Below, one piece after another: positions 26,376 to 38,800 of a stretch of 64,000 bases of DNA (position 1 is the first letter of the stretch; each line of letters begins with the position of its first letter). The notes beneath the pieces are model-generated. The model was not told the DNA's origin. It saw nothing but the letters and a program-made list of their open reading frames with translations, and searched no databases. The position numbers and the translations under genes are program-made. This DNA comes from Aquanectria penicillioides. Its lineage: Eukaryota > Ascomycota > Sordariomycetes > Hypocreales > Nectriaceae. The DNA lies in contig PYIU01000003.1 in NCBI GenBank assembly GCA_003415625.1, forward strand, positions 6,076,001 through 6,140,000, written 5' to 3'.

Positions 26376-29300
26376 ACGGCCAGCCAAACTGCCAGGCAGC
26401 GCCTCGCTGGCTACCACCCCCCGGCCGGGAAATGCCTCCCCTGGGCCGCTCTGGGGGAGGCAATCGGCGCCCTTGCTCACCTCACTTACTCACACACACA
26501 AGCCGCCGTAGACTTTGGTGACTCGCTACCTCATTTACACACGCAGGGCACTCACACACGCGCACGCTGGGCCCGCTTGCCTTCTCTGCACACCCTCGCC
26601 CAGCGCACTTTTGATCAGGCCCATCCGCCTATCCGTGCCCATCTCCTGCTATTTTCCTTCCCTTGACCGGGCCTAGACCTTCTAGACCCTGTCATGCCCT
26701 GCCAGGCGTTGCTAGTCCCGGGGATTGCCCTTCAGGGCCGTGGTTGCAAGGGCCCCCCCCCATCGACAACGACTATCAGCCAAGCGCATCAGCAACGACA
26801 TCAGCATCAGGAACGTTCCAAAAAGTTACTCCGCCTTTTGCTCTGCCAAATTGGCCAAGCACGCTCTGCGGAGGGCGGGCGGAGTATTTGGAAGCATCCA
26901 TCCATCGCTGGCCCAACTTGGACGTCAATTGGAGGATCAACCCGCACGCGGTGAACCATGGCTTCCACATGGCCCATCCAATCCACTTCTGGAGAAACCC
27001 CATCCTAACTTGGCTACTGGGCCCTACGAAAGGACCCCTGACAGATATAGAAAAAACAAATTTTTTAAAAAAAAAATTAGGGCCCCTGGGGCCGAGTACG
27101 GTAGGAACGCATGTAGGGCTCTCGCTGCGTCTTGTGTATCAATGTATGTGTGTGGCATGTATGTACTTCTGCCGTCTACCTGGGCATGTATGTCGGCATG
27201 CTATGATGTATGTACCGTCCCTTCCGGGCCATCGCAGGACCCGGTTCCAGGTCCCCGGTGCGCCTCTCACACACACGGCCACGCACACACCCACGGTAGC
27301 GGAAACGGTCTCGGGTGAGATAAGATGGTGGACGGGATGGCGTGCGAAACCAAGCCATGGCCTTGGGATGAAGGGTTCACATCTGTCTTCACCTCAATGG
27401 CCCGTTCCAGAGATTTGGGGGCTCAATTGTCGTCGGCCGCCCGCAGGCGTATGCACCTCCCTCGTCGCAGCAACGTGTACCTAATAATCCCGTCCATTTT
27501 AATCTTCCTTCCTGTTTGTGTAGCATTGCGGTGATCATCATGCTAACGCCGCAAATGACCTGTTCCTCTGCAAACTAAACTACAAGTAAAATTTTTTTTT
27601 TAATTTTTTGTTTTGTTATTTCCCTCTGCTGTATACTTGACCCCCCTTCCCCTTCCCAACTGATGTCGTTCCTTGAAGCGAAGCATGATCCTGGTAATCC
27701 TGATAACCCTGGGAGGCGCAACGGAGGCGCACTAGAGACCCACTCCCGTTCTAGCCAACCAGCCGCGCTCTCAAACGAATTTCCCCAAAAAGGTTTCCGC
27801 GCTATAGCAGGCGGCGCCAGAGCCACACGGCCAGTTGAAGTTCCGACCACCGATGATGGGGATGGCCTGGATCATTGTGCGGGAGCATGTCCCGGACAGC
27901 AAGGGGGCGCATTGCCGTATACCTGGTTTTTTCCATAGCAAGGTGACGTAGCGTTGCTGCAGGAGAGAAAAAGAAATGAAAATAAAATCAAAACATGAAC
28001 ATTCAAATTAAACATTTCAGAGATACATCACGTCAAAAGGGCGGGGGATGGAGCGTTGTTGGGGGCCGCGAAAGCGGGCGGTGCACCCTGTGCGTGGTCA
28101 TCGGCAGTCCCGGATTAGGCAAGTTCTTTCGAACCCCGATGATATCGTTGATGACAATTGCACAGACCCGTCCTGGGATCGCTGCGTCTGTCTCTACCTA
28201 CCAGCGTCCAGCAAAGTATTGGCGGCTGTTGATCGGCAGTGTTTGCCACTGGACTTGGCCGACCGGGTGGCTCTCTATCCGTGGAGCTCTAGCATCAACG
28301 TTTGGTGAGAAATCAACCTCATTGTCCTCTGCGTATTGCATCGCGGGATGGCGTCAGCCCCGTTCTCCTGCCATTTCTCTCCGGAGCTAGTCTCGGAGTT
28401 TAGCGCCTCCGTTGCGTTCGTCGCCCCCGGAGAATAGAGGGTTAGTAGAATGAATGGCCTTTTGCTTGATTCTAGGGCGCTGGCGGGCGCAGAGCTTCAT
28501 GTTTGACCATTGGGGCTGGTGCCATGGCCTGTGCGTTCGGACTCCAAAGCGGATCCCGCTCCACTGTTCGCATTCTGATGAGCGCGCCCAAAAAAAAAAA
28601 AATGGTAAATTGTCCATGGCCTAAGTTAATTCATGTTTGGCGCCCGGACCTGGAGAATGGAGATGATCCGCATGCTGCGGCGCGGTCCAAAGGGTCCGTC
28701 CCCTTGCTGGCTGCTCGCTTTCCCAGCTGGGAAATGCTGTTGAGCGACAGCATCTGAGTGGCCCCCCCACTGGGATGAGAGGCATGCGCATTGTATGTCC
28801 TGAATGGCAGGGAAGGGAATAGCTTGGCAAGGGGATGGGCTATGACGGTTATGGATCGGCCGCCACGACACTCAACGGTCAATGACTGTTGTTTCTCGGC
28901 CAAGCAGTCACTTTGCACATATCACTTGAGATTGCGAGCCTGATAGGAGACGGAGGTCGCGAGCTTTCGCGCGCGCGCAACATACTCGGTCGGCGATGTC
29001 CTTGTGGTGGAGGCAAGGCAAATGGGGGCGATAGTCACAATTGCGGCAAAAGGATGAGCCATGCGGATGGCGTCGAAGCCGTGGTGCCTGAGCTGCCCCG
29101 CGTGGTTGGGTGGGTGTGAATAGATGCTCTCGAACGACAAGGGGCAGAGGAACCAAGAGGAAAGGCCCAGTGCCCAAGGTGCGCGATCAAGGTTTCTTTG
29201 GAGATGGGGGCTAGAGCCATTGACGAAACCAGTGGTTGACCTTGTCGTGCACGCAGTGAGCTATGCAGAGCAAGAGAGGGCGAGAGACACAGACAGGCAG

Positions 29301-29905
29301 TGGGAGAGGGAGAGAGGCGAGCGCCAGCGAGAGGAGCGGCACTGGCTGGAAGGCATGACGGACGCTGTCGTCACACAGCCCTACGACGGCGCCAGACGCA
29401 GATGATCGGCCCGGCCTAGTGCCCCGGGAGGGTGGACTTTTGGGGACGGCCTGTGGTTGGTTCCAGGGGCACAGTTGGGTTGCGGCGCTGTACCAAGGGG
29501 CAACGTTTTGGAACCTTGGGAGGGATTTGGGGAGAGGGGACAGAACTGGATTGGAGGAAGCGGGTTTGGGGAGGGGGGAGTTGAGAACCTTGGGACGGCG
29601 ACGATAATTGCGGTGGTGCGTGGTGTGGTGTGTTCCGGCACGGTATGGAGGGACAACTGAAAATACTCGTCTATTGTTCCATTGAAGGTGTAGCGTGTGG
29701 TCGTAGCGTGGTGGAGGATGGCAAGGCAAAGCGTGTGGGTGCTATGGTGGGTGTTGTGGGTGTATGCCAAGTGGAGGGCGTAGTCGGCATGGGTGGGGAT
29801 GGCAGAAGGAAGGATGGATCATGGCGATGCCAGTGCCAAAAAAGAATCTGGGCTAAATTTGCCCACATTCTAGGACGCTAGCCCGCTTTTGTACAGGACC
29901 GTCCA

Positions 29906-29950
29906 CTTGGACTTGGACTTGGACTTGGGCTTGGGCTGGGCTTGGGCTTA
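29906..29950. repeat. CTTGGA/CTTGGG hexanucleotide repeat
   Basis: Seven degenerate copies of CTTGGA, then CTTGGG and CTGGG. Non-coding context. Confidence 0.8.
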
Positions 29951-32145
29951 GCCTTGCGAGCTTCACCAACCTTGTCCCTGGTCCTTGGTCCTTGGTCCCC
30001 GGTCCCCCGGTTCACCTCCTGGGATTCTATTCTTTGATCTTGATTACTGATGCTCTGCCGCTGTTGTTGCTGTTTTTACTCGGGAACTGAGCGTGGCAGA
30101 GTCGACACGGGTGCCGGGTGCCGGATGCTCGAAGCTACCTAGGGCACCACTGCGAGCTAGGAATTGGAAGCCAGGAGCTGGGTGTTGTGTTTCCCTTCCT
30201 GGAGGATCCCACGTCTGGGCGCTAAGCCGCGCTTCGGACCTTTGGGCGATAGAACTTCAGCTTCTCGTGTGGCACTTGCAGAAGTGCCTTCATGCCATGT
30301 CTTGTGTTCTATTACAGGATACTGGATGCAGCACAAGAGGTGTTGTGTTGTGCTGTATTGTGTTGTGCTGTGCTGTGCACTCAGCTGTACGGCGCTGCAA
30401 TGCTGTGGAGATACGAAGTGCTCTATTTTTTTTTTTTGCTCTCCCCCTATGGTTAAGGTGGAGACGGCCTGGCCAGCCGCCTCTCAACGTAGGAAGTCAA
30501 CAACAAGAAAGTCGCCCAAGCCCGAAAAAGCCCAAACAAGCAATACGTGCCAGTCTGTAGCAATAGTTGGAGTCAATCCGCCAATCCACATCTAAACTCC
30601 GCGCCTCCGCCCGTGGTTCTCTCCACCGTTAATGCTACATGACGGCACTATGACAGTCGATACAAGGCCGAACCTCCAGAAGCTCTTCTCTCAGAAACCA
30701 AATGTCAAACGTCTTGTCTGGCACAGCAAGACGGGGACGTGCACGCTTCTCGTGCCGGGCACCAGAGCCTTGTTCATCGGGGTCGGTGTCTGTATCCGTC
30801 CGTATCTGGCAGCATCTCGCTCATCAACACACTCCCCACCCTCCCTTGCTCCCTCAATCTTCTCCGCTCCGCTTCTTTCTGGGCTGCAGATTCGAATTGC
30901 CAGGTCCCGGGGGAGACAAAGAGGCGGCCAGGCCAGCATAGGCGGCACCCACACTCCATGCACTCACACGCGCACCCGCAGGCAGGCAGACTGACAGGCA
31001 ACCAGCCTTCCGGGGCAGCAATGGGACGGACACAGACACGGGCAGCACGGGGTCGGGGGTAGGCGAGTCGGCGAGTAGAATGACAACCGGTGCCGTGACA
31101 AATTACGCAAACGACGATTCCATTCGTCGTGTCGCATCGCATTGCTCGCACCAGAAGGAGACGAGGCAATTGTGTTGCCATTTGCCGGCCCCCAGGGATC
31201 ACGTAGGGCTTAGCAATGGCGATTTGAAATATAGACGGGATACACCGGGCGGCACAGATCGGGACCAGGCTGGACCTGAGGGAGCACATACTTACCTCAT
31301 CGATAGGGCGAGATCAATAGAACTCGCGACGGGGGGAGGGGCCATGGTCGTTGCCAAATAATTTAGACCTACCTGGCTTGGTCGAGTTCTGAGTGAGTGA
31401 GTAATGAGCCATAGGCCACGGGGTCGTCATAGCCTTGGGTTGATGGGAAGGCGGGCAGCCCTGTGAGGACGGTCCTTGCCCAAGTCCCCCAAGTCCCCCA
31501 AGTCTCAAGACCCCAGGCCCCAGGCCGGAGGTGGTATGGATATGGACTGCAGCGACTGGACTGGAGTCCGAGGTAGGCCATAGCAAGGAGGCTTGGTTGA
31601 TGGTGGAGGGATGGTGGATGGTTGTCTGTGGAGCCTTCGACTCTGAAGTGGGACGGCGGGCGCGACGGCTTGGGGGGCGTGCAAAGGCGCTCCTGCCCAA
31701 GTCCTAGCTCTGCGGAACACCCCTCCCACCCTTGTTCCTGCTCTGGTAGGAGGGGGGTGTAGGGAGTGGGGGCTTGGCGCACTCCGTGGGCGTGGGCATG
31801 CTCCTGGGCTGTGGTGGGTGCAGTGCACTTGCAGGGAAGCGTGGCTCGCTGCTGCTTCCACATCCCCCCCGGCTCGCTCCTGCCCTCGTCTCTGCTAGTG
31901 CCACTGCTGGGCTGCTGCAGGCTGGGTCTTGGCTCTTGGGTCTTGGCCTGCGCCTGCTACTACTGCTTGTTCATGGGAGGAACGAAGCAAGCTTGGAAAT
32001 ATTTAATCTACAGCCTCTTCCCCCTCACATCCACCATCCCACTCCATCTCCAAGTCCCGTCTTCAATTCGACTGCTTTATCTTCAGTCTCAAGCTTCAGC
32101 CTCAGTCTCAGTCCTGAGTCTTGGATACGCTTCCAGTCTTACACT

Positions 32146-32152
32146 TATATAA
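32146..32152 (+). promoter_or_regulatory. TATA-like box upstream of the bZIP gene
   Basis: TATATAA lies 270 bp before the bZIP start codon and is followed by a CT/CA-rich stretch typical of fungal initiation regions. I see no ATG between this box and the start codon, which supports a leader of about 200-250 nt without upstream ORFs. Function is inferred from position and motif only. Confidence 0.45.
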
Positions 32153-32421
32153 CCTTCCCCATCTTCCATCTTCATTCCCATCCATCTCCTCTCACTAGCT
32201 CCAAGCAAAGCTCACACATATCTCTCCTGCTGCCTACTCAACAACAAGATCAAACTTGTCGGAGCATCACAGAACAGATAGATATCTGAATATCTCTTCA
32301 CCTGCTGCGCCTGGGCTTTTTAACAGCTTCGTCGTCGACAACAGCGACGATTCTCCCTCCAGCTCTCTCTCCCAACATTCTCGCCCACTCTCCACCCTCA
32401 ACCCCAAACACTTCAGACAAC

Positions 32422-33429
32422 ATGTCTATGTTCACCATGTCACAACCTCACTACGCCTACGCGGCCGCTCCTGCTCCTCCTCGTCAGTACTCCGGACACG
32501 GCACCAGCAGCGCCTTCAGCAGCTCTGCCAACCCCGATGAGGACTGGACCAAGATTTCTGATCTTGCTGAGCGCCGAAGGATACAGAACCGCATCGCTCA
32601 ACGCAACTACCGTAGGTTATTTCCCCCCCAGTTTTGCACAGCCCGGGCTTCTTTCGCCCCTGGACGCTTTGAGAGTGAAACAGAAACTGACATAATTTCT
32701 CACACTATAGGCAAGAAGCTTAAGCGCCGCCTGGAAGACCTTGAGCGCCGAGCTGGCTCCTCCGATGATGCCGATTCCGAGAAGCAGTCTCAATCCACCA
32801 CCACCAAGTCGTCGAAGCGTTCCTCGAAGTCTCAGAAGGCCCAGCCTGTCACTCCCTCGAAGACCCTCCCCTCCCAGGGCCAGTTCACTCCTCCCATGGA
32901 GAACACCGATGAGATGTTCTTCCAAGCTACTTACGACGACCGAGAGCGCTCTCACACCCCCCCTCTCTTCACTTACTCGACATACCCTGCTCCCGATGAG
33001 CTTCTCCTTCATCCTTACGGCTCCGCTCAGCCCTACCCGGCCATGACCACCGCCGACACATACCCCAACTACCTCACTGCATCAACTGTCCCAGTGACTC
33101 TTCCTTCCATGACCCACTTCAGCGACGCCGTCAAGCGGGATTACCCCAGCGATGACAGCCTGAACCCCTACATGCCCTACGGCTTCATGCCCGGCATGGA
33201 TCTCAATGCTCCCAGCCCTTACGACCACCAGTCCAACCCTCATGTGAGTTACGCCAGCCATCCGCCCATCGCGGCCTCCAGAGATCCTCGTTGCTGATCG
33301 GGTTGGCAGACTCCTCCGCTGTCCCACTCGTTCGACCACTCCACAAACTGCTCCGAGGCTGGTTATGAGTACCCCACCACGCCTCTATCAATGCCCGGAT
33401 CCCCCGGCTTGATTCACCCACAGCAATGA
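32422..33429 (+). CDS. bZIP transcription factor, MeaB-like
   Basis: Three exons (32422-32611, 32711-33243, 33310-33429) encode 280 aa. The first intron interrupts the basic region; splicing yields AERRRIQNRIAQRNYRKKLK, followed by RRLEDLERRA, a short leucine-zipper-like heptad. Residues after about 85 are rich in S, T, P and Y, as in activation domains. The second intron is phase 0. If it is retained, translation ends after 18 other codons, whereas splicing gives a 39-residue tail ending IHPQQ. The DWTKISDLAERRRIQNRIAQ context resembles MeaB, which mediates nitrogen metabolite repression; Pap1/AP-1-like or another fungal bZIP is the alternative. The gene stands alone in a 27-kb gene-poor region with a large upstream interval, as is common for regulators. 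Confidence 0.85.
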
Positions 33430-33670
33430 ATTGGAGGGCGCAGCTTCATTCGCGTCCTCGGTCTCCCCAGGTCCTGGATTGACTACTACAGCGTAGTCTA
33501 CAGGCATGGGATAACGAGACTACCCTCGCCCCCCTTGGCAAGTGGCTAATCCACATGGGGCGGTTGCATTTGGGCAAAGAAAAGAAATATGGAACATCAC
33601 GAAGGCGTACAGGACGGGCCACGCGAGGCGCAAGCATGGCTTTATCGGTCGTTTGGATTACACTCTCCTC

Positions 33671-33697
33671 TTTTTTTTTCTTTTTTTTTTTTTTTTT
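33671..33697. repeat. Interrupted poly(T) tract
   Basis: Nine T, one C, then seventeen T, about 240 bp after the bZIP stop codon; probably within its 3' flank. Confidence 0.85.
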
Positions 33698-35583
33698 CCC
33701 TCAGCCCTGACCTACCGACTGGAGGGTTTCCTTCAGACTATTCTTTCTCGCGTTTTTTATTCGTTTTTTTTTATCAACACAGGGTCGAAGCGCTCGACTC
33801 TGGTCGTTGTTTTTGACGGCTGCAAGATCCACGAACTTTGTTTATTTTGAGGCGATGGAAAAGATGGCACATGTGGCGTTTTATGGAATATCAATGTGTA
33901 TGATGAACAGGATGGGCAGGACGGGACTGATGGGTGCAAGACTGGCTGGGAAGAATATGGAAACATTGAAAGTGCGATTGCGATGGTGACGTTGATGGCA
34001 GCAAGCGGTGGCAAGCCTTTTGGATTTTTGTCGAGTAGATATCCCCGAGCCATCGACCTTGTTTAGATGATTGAAATGTGCAACACCAATACCTATTACA
34101 AATGTCCCGTGAAAAAACATTGAGGCCCTCCACGAGACCCCTGACTTGTCCCGACTCGATCTGGCACTGATCCAATAGCGACGGAATCCAGGCCAATGCG
34201 GCATCGAGCCGAAAAGTCTGGGGGGCAAGCATGAGGCCCCTCGTACAAGCCAGCTTTGTACTTTGGTCGCCGATGGCCGACGGCCTATGACCCGTATCGC
34301 TCGTTCTGCCCGTGTCTCGAATCAGCCTTGACGAAACGTGAGTGGCTCTGTCTCTAGTTTCCATTCAGCTAAGCGCCTCCCGACTCCCATCCATCCATTC
34401 ATCCAGCCCTGCCCCCCTCCTTCTAATTGTCTTCAACTCCCATGACGCCGTGTGCCGTCCGTTCCCCTACGCCTGCTACGGATACAGCACCCGGTCTAGA
34501 CGCCAGGCCCCGATCACAGAATCCCTCAACAGCCTTGGCGAGCTGCACTATGATACCATACAGACCTCGCCAGGATGCGGCGCGGCGGCGCAGCCGAAGA
34601 GGGCAAGGGGCGCCGTGTGTGCATACACATTGCCCTGTGTCTTGGCTTCGCCGATACGGTTGACGTCCGCACGTGCAGGGCGCCATTCCGGGGCTGGACG
34701 GGCTGTAGTTTGCAGCTGGACAATTCTTGGGGCGAGAGAGGGAGAGCTCGAGCCAGGGGAGGTGGGGAGGTGACATCGTTGAGATGTAGGGGAGTGTTAT
34801 GTCCGGCTGTCCCCGTGGTCTCTAAAACCCCGTGCTGAGGAGGAGGAGAAAGAGCGGAAGGATCATGGGAGAAGCCACAGGGCTATGGAGTCGTCGTGAT
34901 GGACGATGGCTTAGAGCTCAACCTACGTATTCGCAGCAGGCAGTAAGCTACAAGTTACAACTACCGGTACTGTACACTACGTAGGAGGGGCGCGCGGGTG
35001 GGCGCGGATGGGCTGGCGGATGCCCAGTTGGAACGCGCGTGCTGAGCGATCATTGATCATTCCCACGAGCTTGGGTCTTTGCTGGATGGGGATGTCCGAA
35101 TGCGAAAGGGTGGCGGCGTTGAGAAACATGGGAAAATAAAGGGTTCACCAGGGGTCTGTGTGGGTTACCAGGCTTTTGGGGAGATGGAACATGGAGATGG
35201 AGACAAGGGCGGCCGGGCATCAACTAGCATTTGGGGGGTGGTGGGTGGTGGGTGGTGGCCGACCGACCAAGACGGAGGAAGGAGATGAAGATGGGACGGG
35301 GGGCTCATCATCCGGAGGATTCTGGTAGGTTGGAATTACGAGACATAGTCCCATCCATGTTTAGCCTCGGAGAGGGGGGGGAAGAGGACGCGGGATAGGA
35401 TAGCGTCCGGCCGGAGAGTAAAGTTTACGGTCATTGCTGAACGGCGACGTAACTTAACGGCCCCGGCATTTACGGGAAGACAAGCCAGGCTAGAGACAGA
35501 AAAGACGGGGCTCGGATACGGGAGGAGGTGTGGGGGGAGTGGGATTCAAGAATTGACGAGCAGCAGCGGCAGCACCAACACTA

Positions 35584-35616
35584 CTACCACCACCACCACC
35601 ACCACCACCACCACCA
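35584..35616. repeat. (ACC)n trinucleotide repeat
   Basis: About ten tandem ACC/CAC triplets ending in a CAT variant. Non-coding context. Confidence 0.85.
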
Positions 35617-36082
35617 TCACTATTATAGCCGCCAGCCAGCCCAGTCCAGCCAACCAGCCGGCCAGGCGCCTTGTCAAGAAAAGAGGGGAATAGAAGCAGA
35701 CACGGAAGAAGAAGAAGAAGCAGACGGGGATGGGCACGGGGACGGGGACGGGGACGTGGACAAAGGCAAACCGGGAAAAATGAAGAAAAGAAAGAAAGAC
35801 GCAAGGAGGGGGGAAATCGGGAGGGGGGCATGGAGGGTTGGATTCGGCACTTCGGCGAGTCTATGAATGGAGAAATCTTCAAAAAAAAAAAAAAGGTGCA
35901 TGGAAGCAGCAGAAGCAAGAAGGAAACCCAAGACAGGAAGCGGCAGAGGGCGGCGTCGAGAAGAGTGGCAGATGATGGAGATCAGGCTGCGGTTGGCTTT
36001 CCTCGCCCACGAGACCAGGTCCATGAGAGAAGCAGGAGGCGAGTCTTGGCAGGCTTTTGCGTTCGGGAGACTCGGATGGATC

Positions 36083-36124
36083 ATGGCTACATGGCTACAT
36101 GGCTACATGGCTGGCTACATGGCC
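36083..36124. repeat. ATGGCTAC 8-bp tandem repeat
   Basis: Three perfect ATGGCTAC units, then a shifted copy after an extra CTGG. The palindromic core CATG recurs in each unit. Confidence 0.85.
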
Positions 36125-36289
36125 ACGGGAGACACGGAGAAACGGGGTATGTCATGAGACTGGCTCATTAGTGATGATTAAAACGAGGAGGGAGGAGGGC
36201 ATACGAGAGCTAGACAGACGAGAAAACTGGGGCAGAGGAGGAGAACGGGGAGGAAGCTTGGAAACTACGCCGACGGGGGTGCAGAAGGA

Positions 36290-36400
36290 CGACGGACACG
36301 ACGATGGACACGACGACACGACGACACAACACGACACGACCGATACATTACAACACGACACATTACAACACGACACGACACGACACGACACGGACACGAC
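36290..36400. repeat. ACACG/ACGAC satellite-like pentamer array
   Basis: About 110 bp built from CGACA pentamers with ATTACAA interruptions; one core of consecutive CGACA copies spans about 36371-36390. Strand-asymmetric (C and A on the plus strand). Confidence 0.85.
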
Positions 36401-37596
36401 ATGAAGGCCCCCCCGACCCCCCAGGCCGGGTGTTTTGTGAAATCCACACTGTAGGATGTGTGAGTGTGAATGTGAATGTGAATGTGAGTGTGAATGAAGA
36501 TGTGGGTGTGCCTTGTGCTATGCTCTGTGCGCGTGTGAGTGTGTGTATATGTGTATATGTGTGTGGGTGCGCGTATATCTGTAGATGTATCTGTATGTGA
36601 GTGTGAGCTGGTTTACAATCTTCATTCTTGATTTCCTTGACTTGACTTGACAGCTCAGCTCAATATGAGGAGGCGCCAAGGACGGAGTAGTGCGGAATCA
36701 ATGGACGCACAGGGACGGGACCAAGGACAACAAATAATGGAAGAGAGGGGAAGGGATCAAAGAAACCCCTCCTAATAAAAAAAATAAATCGAGAAAAAAA
36801 AAAAGGACTGGTGCCTTGGCTAGCTGAAGAAGCAGGCTGGCTGGCTCGCACATGTTGCTTGCCTTGGACGTGTGCGAGTCTGGACCAGTCACATTTCGGG
36901 GTCGGAGCCGGGACAAAAGGCCGCCGCCAGGGCGTTGCTAGTCACAGCTCGTGCTTGCTGTGGTGTCTGCGGTGTGCGAGCGAGTGAACAGCGGCGGCTG
37001 CGGCAGAAGAGAAGGACGCGGACCTTGTTCATGCAGACAACGGGCAACGAGTGCGAGGGCACCAGTAGGGAAGCGGCCGAACAAAAATGGACGACGTTTC
37101 ATCATGCAGCGCTTCAATAAGAAGAGCGAGCTCCTCACTCACCCCCCCCGGCGATTGCTGGATTTGGAACGGGTCTCTCTTGGGGCAGTCCATCCAGGGG
37201 AGCGAGGGGGAGAGAGGGGGAGAGAGAATCCTGTGAGTCCTGGAGGCCCCGGGGTAGAGCCCTGGAGGGGGAAGGGAGATCCCTGGGGGAGGCGATTGAT
37301 TGAATGGATGCGGCGTTGATCATGTTGTATCTCGTCAAACGGCGGTTGGGGATTGGGGACTCGGGCGCCGGAGCCCATGTGGAAGGAGGATCGGCGGGGA
37401 GGATTGAAATCCTTCCTCTGCTTCGGACAAGGCTAGAGGCGCAAAAAAGCAAGGCAGCCAAGGCAATGGAAGGGGCCTGCGACATGCGGGCGAAGCGCAC
37501 ACGCACGCACGCGCACGCGCACTTTACACACACACACTTGCACTTGCACTCACACACTCACATAAAAACAAAGCATGGTGGTGGAGATGGGTGGTG

Positions 37597-37664
37597 GTAA
37601 TAGTAGCAGCAGCAGCAGCAGCAGCAGTGGTAGCAGCAATGGTGGTGGTGGTGTTGGTGGTGGA
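37597..37664. repeat. Compound AGC / GGT trinucleotide repeat
   Basis: AGC run at about 37605-37626, followed by GGT units to 37664. It gives Ser-rich and Gly-rich artificial translations but no recognisable gene. Confidence 0.85.
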
Positions 37665-38174
37665 GTCGAGGGGGCGTCTGGTCCATCTGTCTTTATTGTC
37701 TCTGTTTTGACGCTGGAAAACCTCCGCCCCCGCCCCCTTCCCCCCCGCCCCCTTCCCCCCCCCCTCCTCCGGGGGCTAGCTGAAGGACAGCAGAGCGAGT
37801 GACGCAGCAGCAAGTGATGGAGCGATGGAGCGACACGCAGCCTGATCCAGAGGCAGGTTGCTTCCAAGGCGGCGCTACTGATGTGTGGATGCACATGGCA
37901 CAGAGTACATTGTACCATGGTACCAGAATAGTTATGAATAAGTGCGAATGTGAATGCATTGGCTGGGTGGAAGCATGCAATGTGTCTCCGTCGGCCTGTA
38001 ACTTGCTTCCCGCCGTCGCCCCGACGCCTGGAGCCATGCAAATGTGGTTCGATAATATCGACAAATGCAAGATGGGCAAATGAATGTGAATTGTCGGAAT
38101 CCGTAACATGGGAGAAGCCACACACCACACCTGATGCGCGTGCTGTCAACTCTTGCTAGCCGCTCATCAACAAC

Positions 38175-38294
38175 TGCTTCTGCTTCTGCTTCTGCTGCTA
38201 GTGCTGCCGCTTCTGCTGCTACTGCTACTGCTGCTGCTACTGCTGCTGCTGCTGTTACTGCTGCTGTTTCTGCTATTGCTGCCATTGCTGCTTG
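38175..38294. repeat. Imperfect CTG/CTT/CTA triplet array
   Basis: About 40 triplets of the form CTN or GCN with strict 3-bp periodicity. Frames are open on both strands, giving poly-Leu, poly-Ala or poly-Ser. The open frames around it have no other coding character. Confidence 0.85.
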
Positions 38295-38800
38295 TCCTGC
38301 ACCTCGACAGACACATTGAGCCACCTACCTATGTAAGTGAGTACAGCATGCCGCTGAGGCGTGCATCTCTGAGAGAGCGTCTTTTTCCTCTTCCCATGGT
38401 TGGCTGCTTGAGACCCGACAGTTGGGTTTAAGTTATTACGCGTGGTCTTGCGAGTACCGGGGCACACCCGGCTGCTTTCCAAAGTTTACCACCCGGCACT
38501 TGCCTCACCACACAACACGCCTGCCCCACTTTGCCTGCCTGTGATTTCAGCCATTGCACATGTACATACGAAGTATGCATCTATCCCGACCTCAACCGCT
38601 TTTGCTCCTGCCATTGCGACTGGCTTTTGTGGTGGGAGGCATTATGTCATCGCACAGCACGTGAAGTTCTAGACCCCACCCCAGCTCAACCGCTACCAGT
38701 CTTCGTCCAGCTGCAAGAGATACGAGGGCATTCAGCAGCTCTCTAGGGGGGATATCAAGCCCAATTGATGCGCCTCTGCACCTCTCAATTGGCATAAACA

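Larger units (their letters stand above)
11324..32145. other. About 20.8-kb gene-poor region
   Basis: I could not support any protein, tRNA or rRNA gene here. Many frames of 60-270 codons are open, but they overlap on both strands, often lack an ATG start, run through microsatellites and poly(A)/(T) tracts, and show no domain, signal or codon pattern I recognise. The DNA does not look AT-rich, so classic repeat-induced point mutation of transposons is not apparent. Contents I can name are separate entries: homopolymers, GT/TG and GGAT tracts, a CATGAG-type repeat, a 62-bp tandem duplication and a short hairpin. Long non-coding RNAs, distal regulatory DNA or decayed genes remain possible. Confidence 0.55.
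33430..38800. other. About 5.4-kb gene-free, repeat-rich interval
   Basis: The first few hundred bases should be the bZIP 3' UTR. Beyond this I find no supportable gene. The open frames are short, or come from triplet repeats that stay open in several frames at once (for example around 38.2 kb). Many simple repeats are present and listed separately. Confidence 0.55.

Noticed and set aside
26663..27484. 273-codon open frame on the plus strand
   Set aside because: It opens with a non-ATG codon, runs through an A tract and His/Thr simple repeats, and shows no recognisable domain or intron structure.
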